DNA of 64,000 bases from Cohnella caldifontis (GTDB lineage: Bacteria > Bacillota > Bacilli > Paenibacillales > Paenibacillaceae). Below are positions 18,776 through 27,606 of the stretch, piece after piece. Position numbers and translations under genes: made by a program. Position 1 is the stretch's first letter. Every line of letters begins with the position of its first letter. The notes beneath the pieces are model-generated. The model made no database searches and was not told where the DNA came from. It saw only the letters and a program-made list of their open reading frames with translations. The stretch covers positions 62,001-126,000 of the forward strand of contig NZ_JAQZSJ010000002.1 in the NCBI RefSeq assembly GCF_029360585.1. Direction: 5' to 3'.

Positions 18776-19422
18776 ACGGTCTCGGCGCCCAAGAGTTCGA
18801 GCTGCTTGGCTTTCATGACGGCCTCGACGCGGGACTTGACGCCCAGCTTTTGGAACAGTCCCGTCAAGCCGTATTCGAGAGAGCGCTGGCTCATGTGCAG
18901 GGCGAGCGCGATTTCCTTGTTGCTTCTTCCTTCGGCGATGTCTTCGAGAATCCGGATCTCCCGATCGGACAAAGCCAGTTTTTCTTCCGGCGTTTCGTTC
19001 TGCCGGACCGGCGCGGACAGTTTCCGGAGCTGTTTCACGAGACTGACCGGCAGGACCGCTTCGCCTCTCAGCGCGCAACGGACCGCCGTGACCAACTGTT
19101 CGCGGTTTGCGGTTTTGAGCACGAATCCCGATATCCCCGCTTCCACCATCAGGTTGAAATGGTTTTTGAATTCGTAACCGGTATAAATCAGGATCACCGC
19201 GTCCGGCACGCCGGCGAAAATGCGTTTCGCCAGATCGATTCCGTTCATCTCGGGCATTTGAAGGTCGATGAGCATGACGTCGAACGGCCGGTCCCCGGCC
19301 AATTGCAGCGCCTGCTCCGCGGTTTGCGCGAAAATGACCCGAATGTCCCCTTCTTGTTCCAACAGCAATTTGGTCCCTTCCATGACGGCCGGATGATCGT
19401 CAACCAGCAAGACGTCGATCAT
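18769..19422 (-). CDS. NarL/FixJ-family response regulator
   Basis: This 217-residue regulator has a receiver (about 1-120; LLVDDHPAVMEG, DVMLIDLQMPEMNG with the phospho-Asp near 54) and a C-terminal LuxR/NarL helix-turn-helix (about 145-210; LSDREIRILEDIAEGRSNKEIAL). The ATG overlaps the kinase stop (ATGA, 19422-19419), so this is the cognate regulator of the adjacent PAS kinase. Targets are unknown. The palindromes near its own operon and near cheX are candidates. Confidence 0.92.
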   Translation of the reverse strand: MIDVLLVDDHPAVMEGTKLLLEQEGDIRVIFAQTAEQALQLAGDRPFDVMLIDLQMPEMNGIDLAKRIFAGVPDAVILIYTGYEFKNHFNLMVEAGISGFVLKTANREQLVTAVRCALRGEAVLPVSLVKQLRKLSAPVRQNETPEEKLALSDREIRILEDIAEGRSNKEIALALHMSQRSLEYGLTGLFQKLGVKSRVEAVMKAKQLELLGAETVR

Positions 19423-20765
19423 GATGGTTCCTGCCTTTCGCCGGGATTCGATTCCGCTTCCGTGACGGGAAAACGGATGAATATGGTTAAGCCTTGATCG
19501 GGGGAGGAACGGAACGCGATGGTTCCGTTCAAGCTGTGCACCCGTTCCTTCATGCCGTATACGCCCATGCTGACGAAATTGTCGCCGGCTTTCTCCAAGT
19601 CCATGCCGATGCCGTCGTCATCGTACACCAACTCGATCCAACCCGCCGATTGGGTCAGCTTGAAGGAAACCGACGACGCATTCGAATGTTTGCTCGCATT
19701 GGCGAGCAATTCCTGCACGATGCGGTAGAGGCCGATGGCTTGGTCCTCCGACAGCGGCGTCCGGAAGCCGTCGGTTTGAAACCGGATCGAGTAATCGGAA
19801 CGGAGCTGCGTGAATTCGAACATCGATTCGAGCGCGGCGACGATCCCTTCTTCCTTCAGCATGGGCGGCCGCAGATCCACGCACGTAAGCCTGATTTGGT
19901 AGATGACGTCCAGAAGCCCCTGGGAAATCCGCTCCAGCTGCTCCCGCGCGGCCGGCGGCATGCCGGAGTCCGACAACAGTTGGTCCAGCTTCCGATACCA
20001 GATGATTTGCTCCTGCAGAGCCGCGTCGTGGAGATCCTGCGCCAATCTCCTCCGCTCGTGTTCGTTCAAGCGGAACAGCAGCCGCAGCAGCCAGGACGGT
20101 GCCTGCTTCCGGCCCGCCGCCTGTTCCAGCTCGCGGGTCAAATCCTCGATCGCGCGGAAATTGTCGTAAAGCACGCTGACGTACCTGCAGATCGTCTCCA
20201 GCCATATTTTGACCGGTTCCAGCTCCAGCAGGTGCGGCCGTTCCCCGATGAACAGCAAATAATCCGCACCCTGGAATTCCCCGATTTTCAGCACGTTGCC
20301 CTCGGGAATTTCCGTTACCTTGCAGATCGGCAGCTGTCGGCTCAGCCGGCAGAGCGTCTTCGGCTTCATCATCGGCAGATGGCTCCCCCGCCTGCTCGAC
20401 ACGCGGTCTTGACCGCTGACCTCAAGCAAGCTGATCCGCTCCGCAGGCAGCATGGCTCCTACTTCCTTGACGAGCCGGTCCTCCAATTCCGGGATTTTGA
20501 GGACGCCGAACAAATCGTGGGAAAAACGGTCCAAGCTGGCCTGCAGGCGAAAATACCGGTTCTCGCTGATCCGCAGCTTTTCTTCGGCCATTCGGCGCAG
20601 ATGCTCCGCTTCGATCCTTTCGGTAATGTTGCGGAGGACCGAAATGGCGGCGTTTTTTCCTTGGTAGAGGATGGGGGCGGAGATGATCTCCACATTCGCC
20701 CAAGAGCCGTCAATCCGCAAGATTTTTTGTTCTTCCAACGGACTCGTATAGCGTTCGTGATACAC
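19419..20765 (-). CDS. C-terminal part of a split multi-PAS sensor kinase (HisKA_3)
   Basis: About 448 residues run from a GTG. They contain the second half of a PAS domain (ending IRIDGSW... NITERIEAE), a GAF-like linker region, a HisKA_3 box (RLAQDLHDAALQEQ, phospho-His near 243), and a HATPase_c domain with VQELLANASKHS and DDDGIGMD. The GTG has no ribosome binding site. The frame is the same as that of the upstream gene, from which it is separated by one TAG codon at 20795-20793. It therefore looks like the catalytic half of one protein rather than a separate gene. Its stop is coupled to the NarL regulator. Confidence 0.8.
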   Translation of the reverse strand: MYHERYTSPLEEQKILRIDGSWANVEIISAPILYQGKNAAISVLRNITERIEAEHLRRMAEEKLRISENRYFRLQASLDRFSHDLFGVLKIPELEDRLVKEVGAMLPAERISLLEVSGQDRVSSRRGSHLPMMKPKTLCRLSRQLPICKVTEIPEGNVLKIGEFQGADYLLFIGERPHLLELEPVKIWLETICRYVSVLYDNFRAIEDLTRELEQAAGRKQAPSWLLRLLFRLNEHERRRLAQDLHDAALQEQIIWYRKLDQLLSDSGMPPAAREQLERISQGLLDVIYQIRLTCVDLRPPMLKEEGIVAALESMFEFTQLRSDYSIRFQTDGFRTPLSEDQAIGLYRIVQELLANASKHSNASSVSFKLTQSAGWIELVYDDDGIGMDLEKAGDNFVSMGVYGMKERVHSLNGTIAFRSSPDQGLTIFIRFPVTEAESNPGERQEPS

Positions 20766-20792
20766 CTTGTCCAGCAGGCTGACGGCCCTCGG

Positions 20793-22871
20793 CTAATCCT
20801 CGGGATGGATGAGCTCCGCGACGGGATAGCCGGCCAATCCCTCTTGGGCTTCGAAGAGCGAACAAGCCGCCGGATTGCCGAATATGCAATGGTAATCGCT
20901 ATGTACGAGGACCGCTTCCGGCAGCAACTCGACCAGCCGCCGATTGAATTCCTCGCTCTCCAAGAGCGCTCTCTCCGCCTCTTTCCTCGCGGAAACGTCG
21001 TTGCATACCAGTTGGACCGATTCCGACGCGGCGTCGTATATGGCCGTAACCTCTACGTCCACCGTTCTTCCGTCCAAGCTGACGATCGGGTATTCGGCCG
21101 CGGCGCTGAACCCCGTCTTCACCGTGTTTCCCATGCGGCCTTGGACGTAATCCCGCCGATCGGGATGGACGAGATCCAGCGGATTCATGCCGAGAACTTG
21201 CAGAGGAGAATCCGCCCCCAGCATCCGTAGACCCGTAGGATTAATGTAGGTGACCTGCAGGTTCCGATAGACGACGATGGCCGATGGGGACAATTCCACG
21301 ATTTTGCGGTACCGCGCTTCGCTCTCCAGCAAGGCCGCCTCATAGCGCACTTCTTCCGTCACGTCCCGTCCGACCACCACCGCCTGCTCGACGCGTCCGG
21401 AAACGCCCGCGACCGGAGTGCAGACGAAATCGAAGAATCGTTCCGATCCGTCCGACCGCCGGCAGCGCGCCCGAACGTGCGCGCTGTTTCCGTAGATCTT
21501 CAGGTCGACGAATGCCGCGACCGCCTTGTCTTTCTCTTCGCCGGGGTTCAAATAGTCGAAGCAGTCGTTTCCGATCATCGACAACGGATCATACCCAAGC
21601 ACCATTCGAAACGAAGGCGACGCATAGAGGATCACTCCGTCCGAGTCCACGATGGCAACGAGATCCTGCATATTCTCCGTGATGAGGCGATGCATCGCTT
21701 CGCTGGCCGCGAGCGCCCGTTCGGCCTGCTTTTTGCCGGTATTGTCCGTCCCGATCACGAACATGCCGTCAATCCGTCCGTTTACGTAGATCGGCACGTT
21801 TTTGGCCTGCCAATCCGCGAACTCCCCGTTCGGAAGCAAAGTCGTCAATTCGTATTGCGGGGACTTCCCGTACCGGGCGGCTTTTCGGAACTGACGGACC
21901 GCCATACGCTCCGCGTCGGGGCTCATGAAATCCGCCGTCTTCTCGATGCGCTGCCCGGAGAAGTCCGAACCGAGCGCCTGGACGGCCGCGGGATTCATCG
22001 CCCGGATCCGTCCGTCGCGGTCCAATTCCACGATGGGGTCGGAATGCCGTTCGAACAGCGATTTATAGCGCTGCTCGCTGCGATGGAGGGTTTGTTCCAT
22101 CCGTTTCCGTTCCGTGATATCGAGAATCAGTCCATGCAGCTTGCGGACGTCTCCCCTGCCCCCGCGGCTCACGGCGGCTTTCACTTGAATCCAGCGGATC
22201 TCGCCGTCGGCCCGCGAGATCCGGAACTCGCCTGCTTCTACCTCGCCGGTGCATAAACGCTCGATATAACGTTCGAACGGAATCCGATCTTCCGGATCGA
22301 TGACGGTTTTCAAAACATCGTCCCGCGCGAGATTCTCCGCGGGATAACCGGTCACCCGCGCCAACGCGTCGGCGATTCCGTCCAACCGCCGCGATCCCGC
22401 ATCGTATGTCCAAATGGCCGCCCCCGCGTCTTCCAGCAAATCGCGGATCGTCCGCTCTTGCTCGCTTTCTTCTTCTTTGCGCCGTCTCGCTTCCGTGATG
22501 TCCAGGTCGATTCCGTTGACCTTCACGACCCGCCCGAACTCGTCCATGATCGGAGCAGCCATCGTCCGCACCCACTTGACTTCGCCGCCGGCATGGACGA
22601 TCCGGCGTTCGAACGTGCTCGCGATGCCGGAATCGAGGGTCGCCATGAAGTCTTCGGCCAACTTCGCGTCGTCGGGATGGACGACGTCTCGCCAGAGCCA
22701 AGGATTGCGAGCGAATTGTTCTTCCCCGTATCCGAATAGATGGACCATTCCCTTGGAAATCGCCGCCCGGTTTGTCCGTTTGTCGAACGACCATAACGCG
22801 AAATCGGGGCTCTCCCAAAACTCCCTGGCGAATGCGTCATCCGCGCGGGTTCCGTCGCCGACGCTGCACAT
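20793..22871 (-). CDS. N-terminal part of a split multi-PAS sensor kinase
   Basis: About 692 residues contain five complete PAS/PAC modules (each ending in a DITE/DISR-type linker) and the first half of a sixth that stops abruptly after LIHPED. The TAG at 20795-20793 is followed in the same frame by PRAVSLLDKV and the rest of that PAS domain in the downstream gene. The reconstructed protein would be about 1,150 residues: six PAS, GAF-like linker, HisKA_3, HATPase. The ATG at 22871 has GGGGGAG upstream; a longer frame to 22943 has no ribosome binding site. Alone this part would sense but could not signal. Confidence 0.8.
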   Translation of the reverse strand: MCSVGDGTRADDAFAREFWESPDFALWSFDKRTNRAAISKGMVHLFGYGEEQFARNPWLWRDVVHPDDAKLAEDFMATLDSGIASTFERRIVHAGGEVKWVRTMAAPIMDEFGRVVKVNGIDLDITEARRRKEEESEQERTIRDLLEDAGAAIWTYDAGSRRLDGIADALARVTGYPAENLARDDVLKTVIDPEDRIPFERYIERLCTGEVEAGEFRISRADGEIRWIQVKAAVSRGGRGDVRKLHGLILDITERKRMEQTLHRSEQRYKSLFERHSDPIVELDRDGRIRAMNPAAVQALGSDFSGQRIEKTADFMSPDAERMAVRQFRKAARYGKSPQYELTTLLPNGEFADWQAKNVPIYVNGRIDGMFVIGTDNTGKKQAERALAASEAMHRLITENMQDLVAIVDSDGVILYASPSFRMVLGYDPLSMIGNDCFDYLNPGEEKDKAVAAFVDLKIYGNSAHVRARCRRSDGSERFFDFVCTPVAGVSGRVEQAVVVGRDVTEEVRYEAALLESEARYRKIVELSPSAIVVYRNLQVTYINPTGLRMLGADSPLQVLGMNPLDLVHPDRRDYVQGRMGNTVKTGFSAAAEYPIVSLDGRTVDVEVTAIYDAASESVQLVCNDVSARKEAERALLESEEFNRRLVELLPEAVLVHSDYHCIFGNPAACSLFEAQEGLAGYPVAELIHPED

Positions 22872-22942
22872 GATGTACTCGCTCCCCCGGTGTTCAAACG
22901 TCTTCCACTCGTAAATTTTACGCCTAGCGAGTCTTTTGATCA

Positions 22943-22958
22943 TAGGTATATAGACCTA
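22943..22958. promoter_or_regulatory. Imperfect palindrome upstream of the PAS kinase
   Basis: TAGGTATATAGACCTA is a 16-bp palindrome with one mismatched pair, 72 bases before the kinase start. It shares the core GT-N-TATAGAC with the palindrome at 18509-18518. Confidence 0.35.
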
Positions 22959-22995
22959 ATTATTACCAAGATTCCACAATTTTCGACATACATTG

Positions 22996-23028
22996 CAAAA
23001 GAAAAGGGCTGCGGATCCCGCAACCCTT
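22996..23028 (-). terminator. Intrinsic terminator of the aldo/keto reductase gene
   Basis: On the minus strand AGGGTTGCGG/CCGCAGCCCT forms a stem followed by TTTTCTTTT, 18 bases after the reductase stop. Confidence 0.8.
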
Positions 23029-23045
23029 CGTTTGCGCCCATTCGC

Positions 23046-23951
23046 TTACTCTTGTCCGATCCAGTCGGGCTCCGCAACTTCTTTCCAACGGTTCCGGATG
23101 CCCGCGAACTCCGATTCCGCGAGGGGGCCGGCTTGCAGGAGAAGGGCATTTTCCTGCCAACGTCCCGGGTTGGACGTTCCTACGATAGCCGTATGGACGC
23201 CGGGGGCCGACAGCGTATAGCGCAGCGCGACCCCGACGGTTTCCGGCGACGCGCTTCCCGACTTCAGGAACCCGTAATCCAGCTTCTGAAGACGGTTCCA
23301 GTACTCGTATTCATAAGCGGAACGATCCGGCTGCTCCCGGAACCGCCATGCCACGTTGGCGACCGGCCGTTTGATCACGACGCCCATGTTCCGGCTCGCC
23401 GCTTCGGGCAGAATTTGGTCCAGCGGCTCTTGGTCGGCGATGTTGAAGGAGGTCATCAAGGAATCGAACCGCCCCGTCCGTACGGCGTACAGCGCCGCGT
23501 CGTGATCTCCGCTGTATCCGATGAAGCGCGTTTTGCCTTTTTCGCGGGCCCGTTCCAGCACCTCGATGACCTCTCCCCGCTCCAGCACCTCTTTCGAGCA
23601 GCTATGCAGATGGATCAGGTCGACATAATCCGTTTTCAGCCGCTTCAGGCTGCGGTCGATGCTGGCTTCCAGCGTAACCGGATCCCAGTCCGGCGTGTCC
23701 AGACCGGACGCATGGCCGCATTTGGTGAACAGGAAATATTCGCTGCGGCGGTGCGATACCGTCTGGCCGATCAGCTCTTCGCTGTTTTTATAGCACTCCG
23801 CGGTATCGATGACGTTCAAGCCCGCATCCAGCGCGCTGCCGAGCAGCTTGTCCACTTCCGCGGGAGTCGCGCCCCGGAAGCCGATTTCGGCTCCGCCGAA
23901 GCCCAATACGCTTACATCCATGCCGGTTCTGCCGTAAACTCGTCTCTCCAC
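23046..23951 (-). CDS. Aldo/keto reductase family oxidoreductase
   Basis: This 301-residue TIM-barrel aldo/keto reductase has the motifs LGFGGAEIGF at the N-terminus, the catalytic aspartate and tyrosine in VIDTAECYKNSE (about 45-55), and DYVDLIHLHSC near 115. Such enzymes reduce carbonyls with NADPH; the substrate is unknown. GTG 23951 is favoured over ATG 23960 because GAGGAG is 9 bases away. The gene is monocistronic, bounded by terminators on both sides, and has no link to the neighbouring RiPP operon. Confidence 0.85.
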   Translation of the reverse strand: MERRVYGRTGMDVSVLGFGGAEIGFRGATPAEVDKLLGSALDAGLNVIDTAECYKNSEELIGQTVSHRRSEYFLFTKCGHASGLDTPDWDPVTLEASIDRSLKRLKTDYVDLIHLHSCSKEVLERGEVIEVLERAREKGKTRFIGYSGDHDAALYAVRTGRFDSLMTSFNIADQEPLDQILPEAASRNMGVVIKRPVANVAWRFREQPDRSAYEYEYWNRLQKLDYGFLKSGSASPETVGVALRYTLSAPGVHTAIVGTSNPGRWQENALLLQAGPLAESEFAGIRNRWKEVAEPDWIGQE

Positions 23952-24004
23952 GTTGACCATCTCCTCTTATACGGTTTCAGTCACTAGTATAATCTACCTC
24001 CTAT

Positions 24005-24041
24005 CAAAAACCAAAAGCAAAGCCCGCGCGTCGGCGCGGGC
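24005..24041 (-). terminator. Intrinsic terminator of the TOMM maturation operon
   Basis: On the minus strand GCCCGCGC-N4-GCGCGGGC (24022-24041) is followed by TTTGCTTTTGGTTTTT. It lies 12 bases after the SagB stop. Confidence 0.85.
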
Positions 24042-24052
24042 ATGGCATCCGG

Positions 24053-25624
24053 TCAGCGGAACAACCCGCCTTCCCATCTCGCACGGTAACGGTAGGGGCC
24101 GACCGGCACTTGGATCAAAGCCGTATCGCCCCGGGCGGGCAGCCGATACAGATCGTCGATCGCTTCCGCCTCGTAGCTGAGCAATGGCCGGCCCCCCCAC
24201 CCGGCCGCCGCGGCGCGCAGCAGCAGGCGCTGCAGCAGCATCCCCGCTTCCATCTGCTGAATGCGGTAGCCTCTCGGTCCGAAGCCCGGGCAGCCGTGTT
24301 CCCGGTCGCCCGTTACGTGGAAGCATAGAGGGACTTGGGAAAGGTTGACGTTAGGGAACGTCGTGGCGTATTGCAGCCAAGCCCGATGGTCTCCCTGGCG
24401 GATCAGGCGAAGCGCGTGCGCTTCGCCGTCGTACCGATAAGCCCCGTTCTCCAGCCCTTCGGCGCCGTACGCGCAAAAGACGAGTTCCGCGAGCGGTCCG
24501 GTTTCCTCGTCGGAGCGGGCGAGATCGTTGCGGTACCGCGCATCGTCCAACGTCTGCCGCAGCAACTCCGCAAGCGAAGGCAAACCGATCGGCTTCAGAA
24601 CGAAGTCGGTCTCCGGCGAGTACCTCCGGCGGGCCAGGACAGCCAAATCGCACGGGCGCGGGGACGTCTCCGGCAGCCGGATCAGGGGGAATCCGCCGGG
24701 GTCTTCCCGGTTGAATTCCCGCAACCGGAACGCTTCCGCCGATTCGATCCGCGACGCGGCGTCCATCCGGAGCAGCATCGGGTATTCCCGGATCCGGCGG
24801 GAACGGACGTAATGCGCGTGATTCAGCTCCGGCAGCTGCCGCAGCAGTTCCTCCGCGCCGGCGCGCCGGGTTTCCGAACCGGATTTCCGCACCTTCCGCC
24901 CGAGGCTGTCCGTCAACAGAACGACCGCATAGACGCTTTCTTCGCCCTCATTCAATCCGAGCAGCCGGCCGATTACCCGGTCGAGATACTGATAGCAGAC
25001 GACGGCGCCGTAGCCGAAACGCTTTCCCGACTCGAGCAGCTGTCCGAGCAGCACGCCGGCGTCCAAACCTTGCAGCCGGTAGGAGAAATGATAATATTTG
25101 AAAAAGTTTTTCCAGAACACGGCGGATACGAACACGGCCCCGAAGCAAGCCGACAGGTCGCAGCGTTCTCCAAGCGCCTGCTCCAGCACGTCGTCGAAAT
25201 CGCCTTCGCGGAGGAGCAGAAGCCGATGATGGGCCGCATCGTAATGAAAGACGCCCCGCGGCAGGTCCGGCAGCTTGAGGTAGACGTACAGTTCGTTCGG
25301 GTACAGCCCTCCGCCCGACGGGACGACCCGCCGGCCCAGCGCGATTTCGGCCTGCTCGCCCGACAGTGGCACGGACCGGCTGATCTGCGCTATGCCATAC
25401 GCGTATCCGAGAAAATACCCCAGGCTCCGGGCGGCGGGTTGACCGCCGGCAGGCGAATCTTCCAGCGTCAGCGGAAAATCGGCCGCCAGATCGAAGGCCG
25501 GTACCCCCCGGTAGAGCTTGTAGGGCAGCGGGGCGTCTTCCCAATCCGCCTCCCAATCGTGCGGTTTGGCTTTGTCGGTCTCGAAATGCAGCTCCGTTAC
25601 GAATCGGAGAAGTTCCTTGTCCAT
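24053..25624 (-). CDS. SagB-type dehydrogenase of the TOMM cluster
   Basis: This 523-residue SagB/ThcOx-family protein is made of two nitroreductase-like halves (about 60-260 and 310-515). The first half has RRVVPSGGGLYPNELYV, typical of the FMN site in SagB proteins. The second has HGCPGFGPRGYRIQQMEAGMLLQRLLL. The family uses FMN to oxidise azolines, made by the YcaO enzyme from Cys/Ser/Thr, to aromatic azoles. The ATG at 25624 has GGAGG; the frame upstream of it only shadows the YcaO gene. It follows the YcaO stop by 23 bases and is the last gene of the operon. Confidence 0.88.
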   Translation of the reverse strand: MDKELLRFVTELHFETDKAKPHDWEADWEDAPLPYKLYRGVPAFDLAADFPLTLEDSPAGGQPAARSLGYFLGYAYGIAQISRSVPLSGEQAEIALGRRVVPSGGGLYPNELYVYLKLPDLPRGVFHYDAAHHRLLLLREGDFDDVLEQALGERCDLSACFGAVFVSAVFWKNFFKYYHFSYRLQGLDAGVLLGQLLESGKRFGYGAVVCYQYLDRVIGRLLGLNEGEESVYAVVLLTDSLGRKVRKSGSETRRAGAEELLRQLPELNHAHYVRSRRIREYPMLLRMDAASRIESAEAFRLREFNREDPGGFPLIRLPETSPRPCDLAVLARRRYSPETDFVLKPIGLPSLAELLRQTLDDARYRNDLARSDEETGPLAELVFCAYGAEGLENGAYRYDGEAHALRLIRQGDHRAWLQYATTFPNVNLSQVPLCFHVTGDREHGCPGFGPRGYRIQQMEAGMLLQRLLLRAAAAGWGGRPLLSYEAEAIDDLYRLPARGDTALIQVPVGPYRYRARWEGGLFR

Positions 25625-25647
25625 GGGTTGATCCTCCGGAGAACGGA

Positions 25648-27606
25648 TTACGGGAACGGATGCGGATGGCGGTTGAGTTGCGCGGGCGTAAGCGGCTGCT
25701 CCGTATATCCGAGTTGGGCGGGAACCCGAAGCACGCGCTCCAGTCCGGCGAGCCGGGTCAAGTGGTAGCCGAACGTCATCGGCAGCAGCCCCGGAATGAT
25801 CACTTTGACGCAACGGAGCCCGTTGCGAAGCGTCTCCGGCGAGGACTGGTCCACCACGACGACGTCCAGGCCCTGCTTGAGGAAGGCATCGATCAGCTTC
25901 CGCAAATCGGCCGCCAGGTCGGGGTTCCAAGGGGCGGGCGAACCGTAGGCTTCGGCGAAAGAACGCGTCGGACGCGCGGGATCAAGGAGGAAATCGAACC
26001 GGCTCTCCGCTTCCGGAAGGGCGTACAGCATGGAGTGGTCTTCCATGGCCCGGACTTTGCCGGGGTCCGAGAGCATTTCCTTCCACGTTTCCCGGCCTTC
26101 CTCGAACCGGGATCCTAGCGCCAGCACCATGCCGGCCAGCTCATGGATCGAGCCTTTCGCCGCCCGCACCGGATCGGGATGGGCGCCTCCCGCGCAGAGC
26201 AGATTCAAGCCGCGGTTTCCCCGGTTTTTCGCGATCGACCAGACGCACGGGATGCCGTATTCCATCGTGGCGTCGAAGAGCAGGACGTCGTAGCCGGCCG
26301 CGGACCTCATCCGCTCGATCATGAGGTCCAGCTCCGCGTCTCCCGCGGAGCGGGGATCGATTCTCGGCAGCGGCAGCTGCGCGTACCAGGTGAGCAAGAA
26401 CGAGTCCCGCTCCGCAAGCTCCAGGATGCCGTAGAATATCGCTTCCTCCAGGCTGCCTCCCAGCGCGCATCCGTTCGACGTCTCGTAGACGAAGCCCTCC
26501 CCGCAGCCGGCGCTGTAATACGCCAGCCGCTCGGGCACGAGAATCGGGCGTTCCCGCCGGAACGAATAACCCCACACCCAGTCCATCTCGCGGTCCGGGT
26601 CGTAACGCGGAAAAGGAAAGTCGGGCCGCGCGTACCCCTCTTCGGCATGGAGGCCGACCGATGCCGGATCGAGCGCCGACTCCCCCAACCGCCGGAAGCT
26701 GTCCCGGACGGCGGTCCGTTTGCCGCGCGGCATGACGCCGCAGTGCCGTTCCAAACCTTCCAGGATCGCGGCCAGCACGCTGTCGGGGTAACGGTGGGTG
26801 CGACCCGCCGTCCCTTCGTCGCCTTCGAACAGAGGCAGATTCACGCTGGCGTCGGCGAACGGGGACAGCAAGTCGTACACTTTGCCGTTCAGCAAGCCCG
26901 TCCGGTTATCCCAATAATCCCGCAGCAGGCCTTCCTCCAACTCGCCGAGCGATCGGGTGCGGTAATTGCCCGGCCCCGTCTTCGGGCTTTCCCGCAGCTG
27001 AATCCTCGCGCCCTCGGCGTCATCCTCCGGCATTGACCCGCAAATGGGGCATGCGGTATCCGGCAACACGGAATGGCCGGTTATCGTTAATGTCGTTAAA
27101 TTAATCAACAGCATTCGTTGGTCGGTCCGGGAGCTGCTCCCTTCCAGCAAGCGCTCCGTCTCCTCCGCGATCAGTAGAGCCAGCTGCCGAAGACCCGGCA
27201 GCGAAGCCCATACGTCCTCGCGCTCCCCGCCCGTTTCCACGATGGCTTGTTTGATCATCCAAGCTTCCTTTCGGTCCCGCCCGGTCATCATGCGCCTTCG
27301 GTCCGCGCATTGCGAGCATCCCGGCCGATCCGGGCGGACGATAGGGCCGACGAAGCCTTCGCCGAATAGCGCGCCGCCCCGCAGCCACGGCGTGCCGGTC
27401 TGCCGGAACGCTTCCTCGGCGTCCAAATGCCGAGCGGGAGACCATCCGTCGCTCAGCACAAGCGCCAGATCGGCATCGCGGGGAGGGCCGTCCCGGAAAT
27501 CCGGCCGGCGGGTGAGTCTGAACCGGTCCTTCATTCGGTCCTTCAACCGCTCCGCCACCTCTTCCGCCAACGTCCCCTCGCCAATCAACGCGACGGCGGC
27601 TTTCAC
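25648..27606 (-). CDS. Fused TOMM leader-binding/YcaO cyclodehydratase
   Basis: This encodes 652 residues. The N-terminal part (about 1-220) is a ThiF/E1-like partner domain with two zinc-type pairs, CSQC and CPIC, which in this family recognises the precursor leader. The rest is a YcaO domain with the ATP-site stretch SNGCALGGSLEEAI...ELAERD. The protein ends in PHPFP, the C-terminal PxPxP signature of azoline-forming YcaO proteins. It should use ATP to cyclise cysteines of the precursor into thiazolines. GTG 27606 overlaps the preceding stop (GTGA) and has GGAGGAGG. Confidence 0.92.
   Translation of the reverse strand: MKAAVALIGEGTLAEEVAERLKDRMKDRFRLTRRPDFRDGPPRDADLALVLSDGWSPARHLDAEEAFRQTGTPWLRGGALFGEGFVGPIVRPDRPGCSQCADRRRMMTGRDRKEAWMIKQAIVETGGEREDVWASLPGLRQLALLIAEETERLLEGSSSRTDQRMLLINLTTLTITGHSVLPDTACPICGSMPEDDAEGARIQLRESPKTGPGNYRTRSLGELEEGLLRDYWDNRTGLLNGKVYDLLSPFADASVNLPLFEGDEGTAGRTHRYPDSVLAAILEGLERHCGVMPRGKRTAVRDSFRRLGESALDPASVGLHAEEGYARPDFPFPRYDPDREMDWVWGYSFRRERPILVPERLAYYSAGCGEGFVYETSNGCALGGSLEEAIFYGILELAERDSFLLTWYAQLPLPRIDPRSAGDAELDLMIERMRSAAGYDVLLFDATMEYGIPCVWSIAKNRGNRGLNLLCAGGAHPDPVRAAKGSIHELAGMVLALGSRFEEGRETWKEMLSDPGKVRAMEDHSMLYALPEAESRFDFLLDPARPTRSFAEAYGSPAPWNPDLAADLRKLIDAFLKQGLDVVVVDQSSPETLRNGLRCVKVIIPGLLPMTFGYHLTRLAGLERVLRVPAQLGYTEQPLTPAQLNRHPHPFP

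Noticed and set aside
25625..25930. 102-residue extension of SagB
   Set aside because: It overlaps the YcaO gene in another frame. ATG 25624 has a good GGAGG site and gives the usual SagB start.
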